Of a DNA stretch of 64,000 nt, positions 50,828 through 58,136 are shown piece after piece. The translations under genes were made by a program, and so were the position numbers. The stretch spans positions 557,501-621,500 of the forward strand of contig NZ_OY781925.1 in the NCBI RefSeq assembly GCF_963677305.1, in the 5' to 3' direction. Under the pieces are notes generated by a model that was not told where the DNA came from, searched no databases, and was given only the letters and a program-made list of their open reading frames with translations. Positions within the stretch are counted from its first letter, which is position 1. Each line of letters starts with the position of its first letter. Source of the DNA: an uncultured Holophaga sp. (GTDB lineage Bacteria > Acidobacteriota > Holophagae > Holophagales > Holophagaceae).

Positions 50828-51369
50828 GGACGGGTGGGGTAGAGTCCCAGGGCAAGCCTGGGAAGCCCGGGGTCGAGGCTGATCCGGGCGCTGCGGAAGG
50901 ACTGGAGGTTGAGTTCAAAGCCGATTCTATCGCTGTTCCGGATCAGGTTGACCATGATGCCCTTCCGGGCGAGGCCAGGGGTGTCCCCCACCGTCAGGAC
51001 AGGGCGGGAGCCGATGGCCGCCCGCAGGGCTTCGAGCTGCCCGGCTGAGGAGGCCGTGACGAAGACGAGATCACAGGCCTCCAGGTGCCTCGGATCAGGC
51101 AGGTACCGGACGGCGACGGGGTGTCCCCTGAGGGTGTGGTAGGCGAGACTGCTCTCCAGCGCATCGCCCAGGGGGGAGCGGCCCAGGACGGTGATGCGGA
51201 ACACGCCCTCCCTCTGGGCGGCCTCCGGGGGCCATTCCATCAGACGGAGGAGCTTCTCCAGAATGGCAACCTTGGCGGAGGTCTCGTCTGCGGGAGGCTG
51301 TGCCTGTAGCGGAACCGGTGCCAGGAGGAGCGCCGCCGCGAGGAGGGGGGGGAGGGGGAGCCTCTTCAT
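50824..51369 (-). CDS. YfiR-family periplasmic protein
   Basis: This 181-residue protein has a signal peptide (MKRLPLPPLLAAALLLAPVPLQAQ) and the YfiR (DUF4154) fold: KVAILEKLLRLMEWP, FRITVLGRSPLGDAL, LVFVTASS and a closing GIMVNLIRNSDRIGFELNLQSFRSARI. In Pseudomonas YfiR holds the membrane diguanylate cyclase YfiN inactive. Here it is paired with a hybrid histidine kinase, whose start overlaps its stop by 4 bp. The cysteines used for disulfide control in YfiR are not obvious. Confidence 0.88.
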   Translation of the reverse strand: MKRLPLPPLLAAALLLAPVPLQAQPPADETSAKVAILEKLLRLMEWPPEAAQREGVFRITVLGRSPLGDALESSLAYHTLRGHPVAVRYLPDPRHLEACDLVFVTASSAGQLEALRAAIGSRPVLTVGDTPGLARKGIMVNLIRNSDRIGFELNLQSFRSARISLDPGLPRLALGLYPTRP

Positions 51370-51375
51370 GGGCGC

Positions 51376-53376
51376 TCAGAACCTCAGGCCCAGCGAGGTC
51401 TGCAGGGTGCGCCCGCTTGAGGCCATCTGGGTGATGGGGTCGTAGTCCCCAGCCACCAGGTCTCGGCGTTTGGCATTGCCGAGGTCCTCCAGGGTGCTCC
51501 GGAACCACCAGCCCTCCCCTTCCCAGTGGTAGGCCAGGCGGGCCGTGAGGGCTCCGGGGACGCGGGCCCCGGCTTCGGGGTTCTCACGGGCGCCCACATA
51601 GCGGCACTCGCCACTGAGGGTGCTGCGGGACCAGCGCCTCAGCACCCGGAGGGCGGATTCAGTCTGGCTGCTGTCGGGGAAGCTCCTCCCGCCCTGTCGC
51701 CAGCGGTAGAGGCCAGCCTGGGCATAGAGGGTCCAGGTCCCCCAGCGGCCCTGGAGCTCAGCCTCCAGACTGCGGCCCTCCACGCGCTCCCCGCTGTTCC
51801 GGAACTGCTGGAGCTCGTCACTGAGCATGGTGGCCTGGATGAGGTGGTCCCAGGTGATGCGGGTCCCCGAGATCTGGGTCTGCAGGCCGTTCGCCCAGCG
51901 GTGGATCCACAGGCCCTGGAGGGTGCGGTTGTGCTCTGCCTTCAGGCCGGGGTTGGCCAGGATGCTGCCGTCGTCCTGGTAGTACCGCTCGTAGGTGGTG
52001 GGGCATCGGTAGCCCCCGGCATAGATGGCCTTGAGGGTGTCCACCGGGCTGGGCTGCCAGACCAGGGCCAGCCGGGGGGTGCTTCCCTCCAGGGTGCTCT
52101 CGGGGTACCTGGTGAGGTCGCCCCCCAGGGCCAGAGTCGCCCGGGAGACCTCCCAGGCAGAGTACTGCAGTCCTGTGGTGGCGCTCAGGTTTCCGGTCAG
52201 GGACCACTCCAGCTGGAGATAGCTGCTGCTGACCTGGTGCCGGACCCGGGTCTCGATGGGGAGCTCCCCTGAGAGGATGTCGCTGCTGAAGTGCTGTCGG
52301 CTCTCTTCATGTCCGAGGGTGGCCAGGATGCGTTCTCCGAGGTGGAGGCGGGCCTGCAGCTCCCCGCCCAGGCTGAAGTTGGGATCGGACTCGTGGAAGG
52401 GCGTATCCCAGCCTGCCACCCGGGTGCCGTCATAGTCGAGCCGGGTGAGGAACTCGGAGCGGTCCCCGTAGGCCCTGGCCATGAGCTCAACCGCTCCCAG
52501 GGTGGGGGTGAAGCGGGCGTCGAAGAAGGCCTGGCGGTTGGCCACGCTGTTCCGGGTGCTGCCGAGGGTGGAGTCGAAGGGGGCCATGGCCGTACCCTGG
52601 CGCCGCTCCGAGAAGTAGCCCGCCAGTTTCCAGGTGGCGCCCTTGAGCTGCAGGTAGGCGCTGTCCTGATGCTCGCGGTCGAGGCGGGCCGGGAGCTCAT
52701 CGGGGCTCAGCTCGGGAAAGCGGGTGCGGCTGCCGCCCCGGTCCACGCCACTGGCCACCAGGCTCCAGCGCGTCGGCCCGAGGGTGCCCCCCACCAGGGT
52801 GCTGCCCTGGAGCAGGCGCCGGCTGTCGGCTGTGCCCACCACCTCGCCGTGCCCGTCCTCCTCCGGCGCGTCCCGGGTGATGACATTCACCAGCCCCAGG
52901 AAGGCATTGTTGCCGTAGAGGCTGGAGGTGGCACCCCTGAGGACCTCGATCCGCTCCACCATATCCAGGGGGAGGCCGAAGTCGAAGCCCACCTTGCTGC
53001 TGCCCACATCCGCGAGGCTGTTGAGGGCATGGCCATCGATGAGGATCTGCACCCGGGTGTTCTGGTCACCGAGGAGGTACAGGCCCCGGACGCCCAGCCC
53101 CTCGTAGACCCTGTCTTCGTTGGTGCGGAAGCCCAGGACCCCACCCAGGGCCTCGCCCAGGGTCCGGTAGCCGAGCAGGCGAAGTTCCCGGCCCTGCAGT
53201 ACCGTGATGTCCGCCGCGGCCTCCTTCAGCATCTGGGGGCGCCTGGAGGCAGTCTGGACGGGCTGGGCAAGGAGGTCCTGGAGTTCCCTCAGGCTGTCTG
53301 CTCCGGTGTCCTGCCCCAGGAGCGGCAGGGCACAGAGGACACAGAGGACACAGAAGAGATGTTGCCAAGGGGGCAT
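51376..53376 (-). CDS. TonB-dependent outer-membrane receptor
   Basis: This 666-residue protein has a signal peptide, an N-terminal plug domain (about 40-160: AADITVLQGREL, LGVRGL, VQILIDGHALN, ERIEVLRGATSSLYG) and a 22-strand-type barrel ending in LQTSLGLRF, with the final aromatic residue usual for outer-membrane assembly. The plug sequence resembles the BtuB/CirA class. It would import a ligand with energy from TonB; the ligand is unknown. Encoded just upstream of yfiR-like and kinase genes, it may deliver or report the signal they sense. Confidence 0.92.
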   Translation of the reverse strand: MPPWQHLFCVLCVLCALPLLGQDTGADSLRELQDLLAQPVQTASRRPQMLKEAAADITVLQGRELRLLGYRTLGEALGGVLGFRTNEDRVYEGLGVRGLYLLGDQNTRVQILIDGHALNSLADVGSSKVGFDFGLPLDMVERIEVLRGATSSLYGNNAFLGLVNVITRDAPEEDGHGEVVGTADSRRLLQGSTLVGGTLGPTRWSLVASGVDRGGSRTRFPELSPDELPARLDREHQDSAYLQLKGATWKLAGYFSERRQGTAMAPFDSTLGSTRNSVANRQAFFDARFTPTLGAVELMARAYGDRSEFLTRLDYDGTRVAGWDTPFHESDPNFSLGGELQARLHLGERILATLGHEESRQHFSSDILSGELPIETRVRHQVSSSYLQLEWSLTGNLSATTGLQYSAWEVSRATLALGGDLTRYPESTLEGSTPRLALVWQPSPVDTLKAIYAGGYRCPTTYERYYQDDGSILANPGLKAEHNRTLQGLWIHRWANGLQTQISGTRITWDHLIQATMLSDELQQFRNSGERVEGRSLEAELQGRWGTWTLYAQAGLYRWRQGGRSFPDSSQTESALRVLRRWSRSTLSGECRYVGARENPEAGARVPGALTARLAYHWEGEGWWFRSTLEDLGNAKRRDLVAGDYDPITQMASSGRTLQTSLGLRF
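53332..53349. repeat. Tandem 9-bp repeat in the TonB receptor signal peptide
   Basis: ACAGAGGAC is repeated directly two times and followed by a partial third copy. On the coding strand it gives the repeated VLC of the signal peptide (CVLCVLC). It could vary in number by slippage while keeping frame. Confidence 0.7.
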
Positions 53377-53440
53377 TCAGGATCCTCGTCGGGCGGAGTC
53401 GCTCCCCCGGCTTATCGGGACCTGGCGGGGGGACTTGAGG

Positions 53441-55123
53441 CTAGCCCAGCAGGGTCCTGGCGTGGGCCAGGGCCTCCGGGCGGTCGGGGTGTCCCGAGAG
53501 GAGGCGGGCCAGCTCTGGGGAGCGTGCGGCTTCGTCCAGCCATTCCAGTCCGCTCCGGGTGCGCCCCTGCCGGGTCTCCTTGGAGAGGCGGCCATGGTGG
53601 TGGGCTTTGGCCGCCACCTGGGCCAGGTGGGTGACCGCCAGGACCTGGTGCACCGCGGCCAGTTCGTGGATGGCAGTGCCCACCGCCAGGGCGGTCTCGC
53701 CACCGAGGCCGGCGTCCACCTCGTCCAGCACCAGGGTGAGGGGCTCCTCTGCACCTCGTCCCGTGGCCAGCCCCGCCCCCATGAGGGCCAGCATCATGCG
53801 GCTCAGCTCGCCACCGGAGGCAATGCGGGCCAGAGGCTTGAAGCCTTCGCCGACGTTGGTCTCGGCCCAGATGGCGAGGGCGGAGAAGCCTGCCGGAGAG
53901 ACCCTGACGGGTCGTCCCTGATGGAGGGCGGGGCTATCGGGATCCGGGGCCACAGCGAGGCGGAACTGGACCCGGGTGCCCCCCATGCCCAGGCGCTTGA
54001 GCCTGGCCTGGGCCTCCCGCTCCAGCTCGGGGATGCCCGCGCTGCGCAGGTCGTGGAGCCGCTCCGCAGCCAGGAGATAGGCCGCCGAGGCCTGCTCCAG
54101 CTCCCGTGCCAGCTCCTGGAGGGAACTCTCTCCTCCCAGGAGGTCCTTCTGCTCGGCCTTCAGCTCCGTCAGACGGGGGGCCAGCTCTTCGGGCTCGCAG
54201 CGGTGGCGGCGGGCCAGTTTCTCGAAGAGGGCCAGGCGTGCCTCCAGGACCTCGATGCGTTCCACGCCCTCCCGGCTCCAGCGGATGGCCTGGTCCTGGG
54301 CGAGGGCCTGGAGGTCCTCGAATTCCAGGAGTCCCGAACGCAGCCGATCCAACTCCCGCTGAGTATCCGGGAGGACGGAGACAGCCCGGGCCAGGGCCCG
54401 CTGAGCGGTCTCCAGAGGGGTCAGGGCCTCCCGCAAGGTCTCGGCGGCCTCCCGGAAGGCCTGCTCCAGTTGGGCGGCGTGTCGCAGGGGCTCCCGCTCG
54501 GCGCGGAGCTGGTCGAACTCTCCAGGCCTCGGGGCCAGCTTCTCGAGGTCCCCGATCTGCTCCGCCAGCCAGTCCAGGCGCTGCTCCCGCTCGGCCTCGC
54601 TGCGGCGGCGGGCCCGGAGCCGGGCCGAGGCCTCCCGGACGGCATCCACCTCAGGGCCCAGATCGGCCTGGAGGCCGAGGATCTCGTCCAGGAGAGCCAG
54701 ATGCCGCTCCTCGGCCATCAGGGACTGGTGATCGTGCTGGCTGGTGAGCCGCATCCAGATGCGACCGGCCTCCTTCAGGTCCCCCAGGCTCACATGGGCC
54801 CCGTTGATCCAGGCCCGGGAGCGGCTGCTGGCGCCCACCTCACGTCGGAGGACCACCGGCTGCTCCTCCGGCAGACCCCGTTCGGCCAGGAAGGCGCTCC
54901 AGTCGGGGTAGGCCCCTTCGATGACGGCCTCCACGGTGGCCCGCTCGCATCCGGAGCGCACCAGATCCCCGTCGCCCCTTGCCCCGACCAGGAGGGCGAG
55001 GGCGTCCACCAGGAGGGACTTGCCCGCTCCCGTTTCGCCTGTCAGCACGGTGAAGCCCTCCGAGAGCTCGACGGAGAGATCTTCCACCAGGGCCAGGTTC
55101 TGGATCCGGAGCGAGGAGAGCAT
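53441..55123 (-). CDS. recN: DNA repair protein RecN
   Basis: RecN is an SMC-like ATPase for double-strand break repair. The 560-residue protein has the N-terminal ATPase half with Walker A GETGAGKS (residues 29-36) and the typical start LRIQNLALVEDLSVEL. A long coiled-coil region (about 160-360) and a C-terminal half follow, with ASGGELSRMMLAL (signature) and LDEVDAGLGGETA (Walker B). Length and order match the family. It is transcribed away from the DAPG-hydrolase-like gene 142 bp distant. Confidence 0.95.
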   Translation of the reverse strand: MLSSLRIQNLALVEDLSVELSEGFTVLTGETGAGKSLLVDALALLVGARGDGDLVRSGCERATVEAVIEGAYPDWSAFLAERGLPEEQPVVLRREVGASSRSRAWINGAHVSLGDLKEAGRIWMRLTSQHDHQSLMAEERHLALLDEILGLQADLGPEVDAVREASARLRARRRSEAEREQRLDWLAEQIGDLEKLAPRPGEFDQLRAEREPLRHAAQLEQAFREAAETLREALTPLETAQRALARAVSVLPDTQRELDRLRSGLLEFEDLQALAQDQAIRWSREGVERIEVLEARLALFEKLARRHRCEPEELAPRLTELKAEQKDLLGGESSLQELARELEQASAAYLLAAERLHDLRSAGIPELEREAQARLKRLGMGGTRVQFRLAVAPDPDSPALHQGRPVRVSPAGFSALAIWAETNVGEGFKPLARIASGGELSRMMLALMGAGLATGRGAEEPLTLVLDEVDAGLGGETALAVGTAIHELAAVHQVLAVTHLAQVAAKAHHHGRLSKETRQGRTRSGLEWLDEAARSPELARLLSGHPDRPEALAHARTLLG

Positions 55124-55237
55124 GGGATCAGGCTACCTCATGTGGGCGAATTTAGGGCGAAAGGGTTTCCTGATGATCGGCCTGACTCGGCCTTGACTCC
55201 AAAGAGCCTGGCATAAAGTTCCGGATGAGGGCAGACT

Positions 55238-55253
55238 TTAGTCAAACGACTAA
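55238..55253 (+). promoter_or_regulatory. Inverted repeat upstream of the DAPG-hydrolase-like gene
   Basis: TTAGTC and GACTAA form a perfect 6-bp inverted repeat around AAAC, ending 2 bases before the ribosome-binding site and 12 before ATG 55266. Its size and symmetry fit a TetR- or MarR-type operator. No such regulator is encoded next to it. Confidence 0.55.
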
Positions 55254-55265
55254 CCGGAGGCAGTC

Positions 55266-56084
55266 ATGCGTTCCATCCAGCTCACCCCCGAAGAGCAGGG
55301 GAAGCCTTACGCCAAGTACTTCACCCGTCCCCCTGCGCCCGCAGATCCCAAGCGCCTGGAGGCCATGGCCCGCCCCATGGATCCCGCCAAGGCCCTGCGG
55401 GCAGAGGACATGAACCGCCTGCTCGATCCCGGCTACCACGAGGTGGAGAGCGGCTGGTGCATCCTCCCCGATGGCACCGGCTACATCGCCAACCTGACGC
55501 CCATGCCCGGGGTGAGCCTGGAGATGGTGAACTGGTGGTTCGCCTGGCATGCCCTGGAGGACCTGCGCTACAAGATCTGGTGGCCGGAGGGGCACTTCTC
55601 GACCTGCATCCCCGATCCCGTGGAGCGCGCCAGGGCGGCGGACACGACCTTGCCTCTGGTGCAGCGCTTCCAGGGGCTCACGCACCATGTCCAGGAGGAT
55701 GTCGGATGCGGCCCCGAGGACATCCGGATCGCCTTCCTGAGCCCCAAGGACTTCGGCTTTGATATGTCCCGTTTCGACAGCACGAAGTGCACCCTGGTGG
55801 CCGCCAACGGCAAGAGCCGTCCCGTGGGGGCCTTCTTCCTGCGCCCCTGGGCGCCCGCCATGATGTGCCACTTCGTGCGCGAGACCGTGGAGGGAGTGGA
55901 GTTCCGCACCCGCTTCTGGATGGGGCGCCAGGTGGTGGATGGCAAGCCCAAGACCAAGCTGCCGCCCTTCGTGAAGGTGCCCGCCGCCGCCGCCCAGGGG
56001 CTGGCCACCCACAACATCCACGAGTACACCAACCTGGGTTCCTTCCTGCCCCAGATCCATGCTGAGATGAAGGATCTCCGGTAG
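55266..56084 (+). CDS. DAPG/phloretin hydrolase-like C-C bond hydrolase
   Basis: The 272-residue protein matches the DAPG hydrolase (PhlG)/phloretin hydrolase family, which cleaves a carbon-carbon bond between an acyl group and a phloroglucinol ring using zinc. Recognisable stretches are NWWFAWHALEDLRYKIWWPEGHF and MMCHFVRET. H110, E144, H202 and E253 are spaced like the zinc ligands reported for PhlG (H129, E160, H214, E262); this assignment is by spacing only. There is no signal peptide, so it acts in the cytoplasm. It probably degrades an aromatic ketone such as an acylphloroglucinol or a flavonoid product. CGGAGG precedes ATG 55266. Confidence 0.82.
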   Translation: MRSIQLTPEEQGKPYAKYFTRPPAPADPKRLEAMARPMDPAKALRAEDMNRLLDPGYHEVESGWCILPDGTGYIANLTPMPGVSLEMVNWWFAWHALEDLRYKIWWPEGHFSTCIPDPVERARAADTTLPLVQRFQGLTHHVQEDVGCGPEDIRIAFLSPKDFGFDMSRFDSTKCTLVAANGKSRPVGAFFLRPWAPAMMCHFVRETVEGVEFRTRFWMGRQVVDGKPKTKLPPFVKVPAAAAQGLATHNIHEYTNLGSFLPQIHAEMKDLR

Positions 56085-56141
56085 CCTCGGCGGGGGCCGG
56101 GCTGGTTGGCGCCCGGTCCCCGCTTTCGGCACCCTCAGGGG

Positions 56142-56450
56142 ATGGCACCCGATCCCCAGGAGAACCCGGTCATCCTCGTGCGGCCCCGCATCTATGTGTG
56201 CCTGGAGATCTCCATCGGTCCCGGGAAGATCGACCTCCTCCGGCTGGTGGACGAGACCAAGTCCCTGGCGGCGGCGCGCAAGCGGGGCATTCCCTACAAG
56301 CGGGCCTGGCTGCTCATTGAAACCCTCTACAAGGGCTTCGGGCGTCCTGTGATCGAGACGGTGTCCGGGGGGCGCAGCGGCGGAGGCTCCACCCTGACCC
56401 CCTGGGGGTCCAGCTGGTGGAGTCCTACGCGCAGCTGGAAGCGCGCCTGA
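56142..56450 (+). pseudogene. Frameshifted ModE-like molybdate-responsive regulator
   Basis: The frame begins at ATG 56142 and matches the ModE DNA-binding domain (GPGKIDLLRLVDETKSLAAA; YKRAWLLIETLYKGFGRPVIETVSGGRSGGGSTLTP). At about 56398-56404 the expected LTPLGVQLVESYAQLEARL is found only after adding one base to the CCCCC run. As written, the frame shifts to SSWWSP and stops at 56450. Even when corrected, no stop follows, and the frame runs antisense into the truncated MoaD-like gene. ModE without Mop domains normally ends about here. A sequencing error could explain the frameshift but not the missing tail. It is probably inactive. Confidence 0.72.
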
Positions 56451-56634
56451 ACAGCCAGGCCCTGCGGTTGACGAAGAGGACCTCAACACTGCCTGTCGGG
56501 ATGTCGAGAAGGGCCAGCAGCTCAGGGCCACTCATCTCCTCCGGGGGTTCCACCCCATGGGGGTTGCTCCAGCCCCGCTCCCGGAAGAGCGTGGCGAGGC
56601 CCATGAAGGCGTGGATCCCGGTCGTGCTGCCCAA
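56425..56634 (-). pseudogene. C-terminally truncated MoaD/ThiS-like sulfur-carrier gene
   Basis: From a TTG at 56634 this frame gives about 69 residues. The middle matches MoaD-like ubiquitin-fold carriers: IHAFMGLATLFRERGW, PPEEMSGPELLALLDIP and VEVLFVNRRA. MoaD proteins then continue about 25 residues and end in GG, the site of thiocarboxylate formation. Here the sequence changes to WLFRRASSCA and stops, with no GG. That tail is antisense to the ModE-like gene. It is therefore probably a non-functional remnant. The beta-barrel gene ends 9 bp upstream. Confidence 0.55.
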
Positions 56635-56642
56635 GGTCTGTC

Positions 56643-57299
56643 TCAGAACATCACGCCGAGCCCGAAGGTCCACATCCGCTCGAACTCCTGGCCGCTGCCC
56701 TGGGCGCTCAGGTAGGCGCTCAGGTCACTGGCCCCCGTCACATGGACCGGGTGGTTCCGGGTGATGGGCTGCTGATAGCTGGCGGCGAGATAGGGGCTGA
56801 AGGGCAGGTCGGTGCGGTAGCGGATGCCGGCCCGGAGCCAGGGGCGGGCCAGGGTTTCGCTCTGTTCCGCGCCACCCGCCTCGAAGCGGTAGTGCTGCAC
56901 CCGTCCGATGAGGCCCAGCTCCCCGGCCAGGCCGGTGAAGGGCAGCCAGAACTGGGCGTTCAGCCCCAGGCCGAGACCCGTCTGGCGGAGCTGGGTGGTG
57001 GAGCTGAGGGTGCTGCTTCCCGTCTCCAGGAGGGAGCCATCCGCCTGCCAGTGGGAGAACTCACACCCGTACTCCAGCTTGAGCACGGGGCCCACCCTCA
57101 CGAGCCGGTGGTTGGCGCTGAGGATCAGGCCGCGTCCGGTGTCCAGGTCGCCGCGCACCAGGTCGCCGCTGCCGCTGAGGAGGGTCTGGGGGAGATTCTG
57201 CCCCTTGGGGAAGGGGGTCTCCAGGCGCAGGTCCCAGGTCTGGGCCGCCGCCGGAAGGGCCAGGGAAAGGGCGAGGGGGATGAGGGCGGTGCGGGACAT
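56643..57299 (-). CDS. Predicted outer-membrane beta-barrel protein
   Basis: The protein has 218 residues from ATG 57299 (preceded by AGGAGG), with signal peptide MSRTALIPLALSLALPAAAQ. The remainder shows alternating hydrophobic strands (LILSANHRLVRVGPVLKLEYG; GLGLGLNAQFWLP; LRAGIRYRTDLPFSPYLAASY) and ends WTFGLGVMF with a terminal phenylalanine, the usual barrel signal. An 8- to 10-strand barrel is likely. No specific function can be assigned. The divergent FMN reductase gene begins 152 bp away. Confidence 0.75.
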   Translation of the reverse strand: MSRTALIPLALSLALPAAAQTWDLRLETPFPKGQNLPQTLLSGSGDLVRGDLDTGRGLILSANHRLVRVGPVLKLEYGCEFSHWQADGSLLETGSSTLSSTTQLRQTGLGLGLNAQFWLPFTGLAGELGLIGRVQHYRFEAGGAEQSETLARPWLRAGIRYRTDLPFSPYLAASYQQPITRNHPVHVTGASDLSAYLSAQGSGQEFERMWTFGLGVMF

Positions 57300-57335
57300 G
57301 GGGCCTCCTGACGGGAAGGGGATTCTCCGGGTGGG

Positions 57336-57350
57336 CAACCCTTCGGGTTG
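57336..57350. promoter_or_regulatory. Inverted repeat in the divergent region
   Basis: CAACCC and GGGTTG form a perfect 6-bp stem around TTC, 37 bp before the barrel gene start. It may be an operator or leader hairpin. No other feature in the 152-bp divergent region is clear. Confidence 0.35.
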
Positions 57351-57451
57351 GGTACAGAATGTCATGCATGAGCCCGACCATGAAGGATCCCTCTGATGAT
57401 CCTGCCAGCGCCTTCCTGGCCTGATATGGTTCCCGTGTCAGTGGAGGAACC

Positions 57452-58006
57452 ATGGCCGGAACACCTTGCAGCCTTCTGATCCTCTCCGGGAGTTTCCACT
57501 CCCGGAGCAAGAGTCTGGCCTTGGCCCAGGTCATCCGGGAGGCCTTCCCCCAATGCCCTTGCGAGATTCCGACCCTGGACCGGCTGCCCTTCTTCTCCGA
57601 GGACCTCAACCGGGAGAAGCCGGACGAGGTCCGGGCCTTCATCACCCAGGTTCAGCAGTGCGATGGGATCATCTGCGTCAGCCCTGAGTACAACCACAGC
57701 ATCCCGGCTGTTCTGAAGAACGCCCTGGACTGGGCTTCCCGACCCGCCTTCGAGTCGCCCCTCAAGGGCAAGCCCGTCAGCATCATCACCCAGTCCAGCA
57801 ACTCGGTCGGGGGTGCCCGTGCCCAGGGGCAGCTCAAGATTGTCCTGGATGCCACCCTCTCCCGCATCCACCCCCACCACGAGATGCTGATCACCGAGGC
57901 CGACCGGCTCATGGTCGACGACACCCTCACCCTGGACGAGGCTGTGGAGCGCCGTCTGCGGCGCCACATCGAGAACTTCCTGGACTTTGTTGCAGGGCGG
58001 GACTGA
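57452..58006 (+). CDS. NADPH-dependent FMN reductase family protein
   Basis: This 184-residue flavodoxin-like protein has the FMN phosphate loop near the start (ILSGSFHSRSKSLALA) and the family motif SPEYNHSIPAVLKNALDW. It is expected to reduce a quinone, azo compound or FMN with NAD(P)H in the cytoplasm. ATG 57452 follows GGAGG. It is a single-gene unit, 131 bp from the next gene on the same strand. Confidence 0.9.
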   Translation: MAGTPCSLLILSGSFHSRSKSLALAQVIREAFPQCPCEIPTLDRLPFFSEDLNREKPDEVRAFITQVQQCDGIICVSPEYNHSIPAVLKNALDWASRPAFESPLKGKPVSIITQSSNSVGGARAQGQLKIVLDATLSRIHPHHEMLITEADRLMVDDTLTLDEAVERRLRRHIENFLDFVAGRD

Positions 58007-58136
58007 GGCGGAACACGCATTCAGGGCCGGGAGCCTGCATTTCGGACCTGCCCTCCTGCGGCTCGATGGGCAGCGCCTCGCGGGTCACCCCCCGGTGATA
58101 GCCTTGCGGCGACGCGGCTGTCGCATTGGGGGGAGC

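Noticed and set aside
55193..55221. TTGACT as a -35 element, and TGGCAT nearby as a sigma-54 element, before the DAPG-hydrolase-like gene.
   Set aside because: No -10 hexamer at 16-18 bp, and the expected GC at the -12 position is absent.
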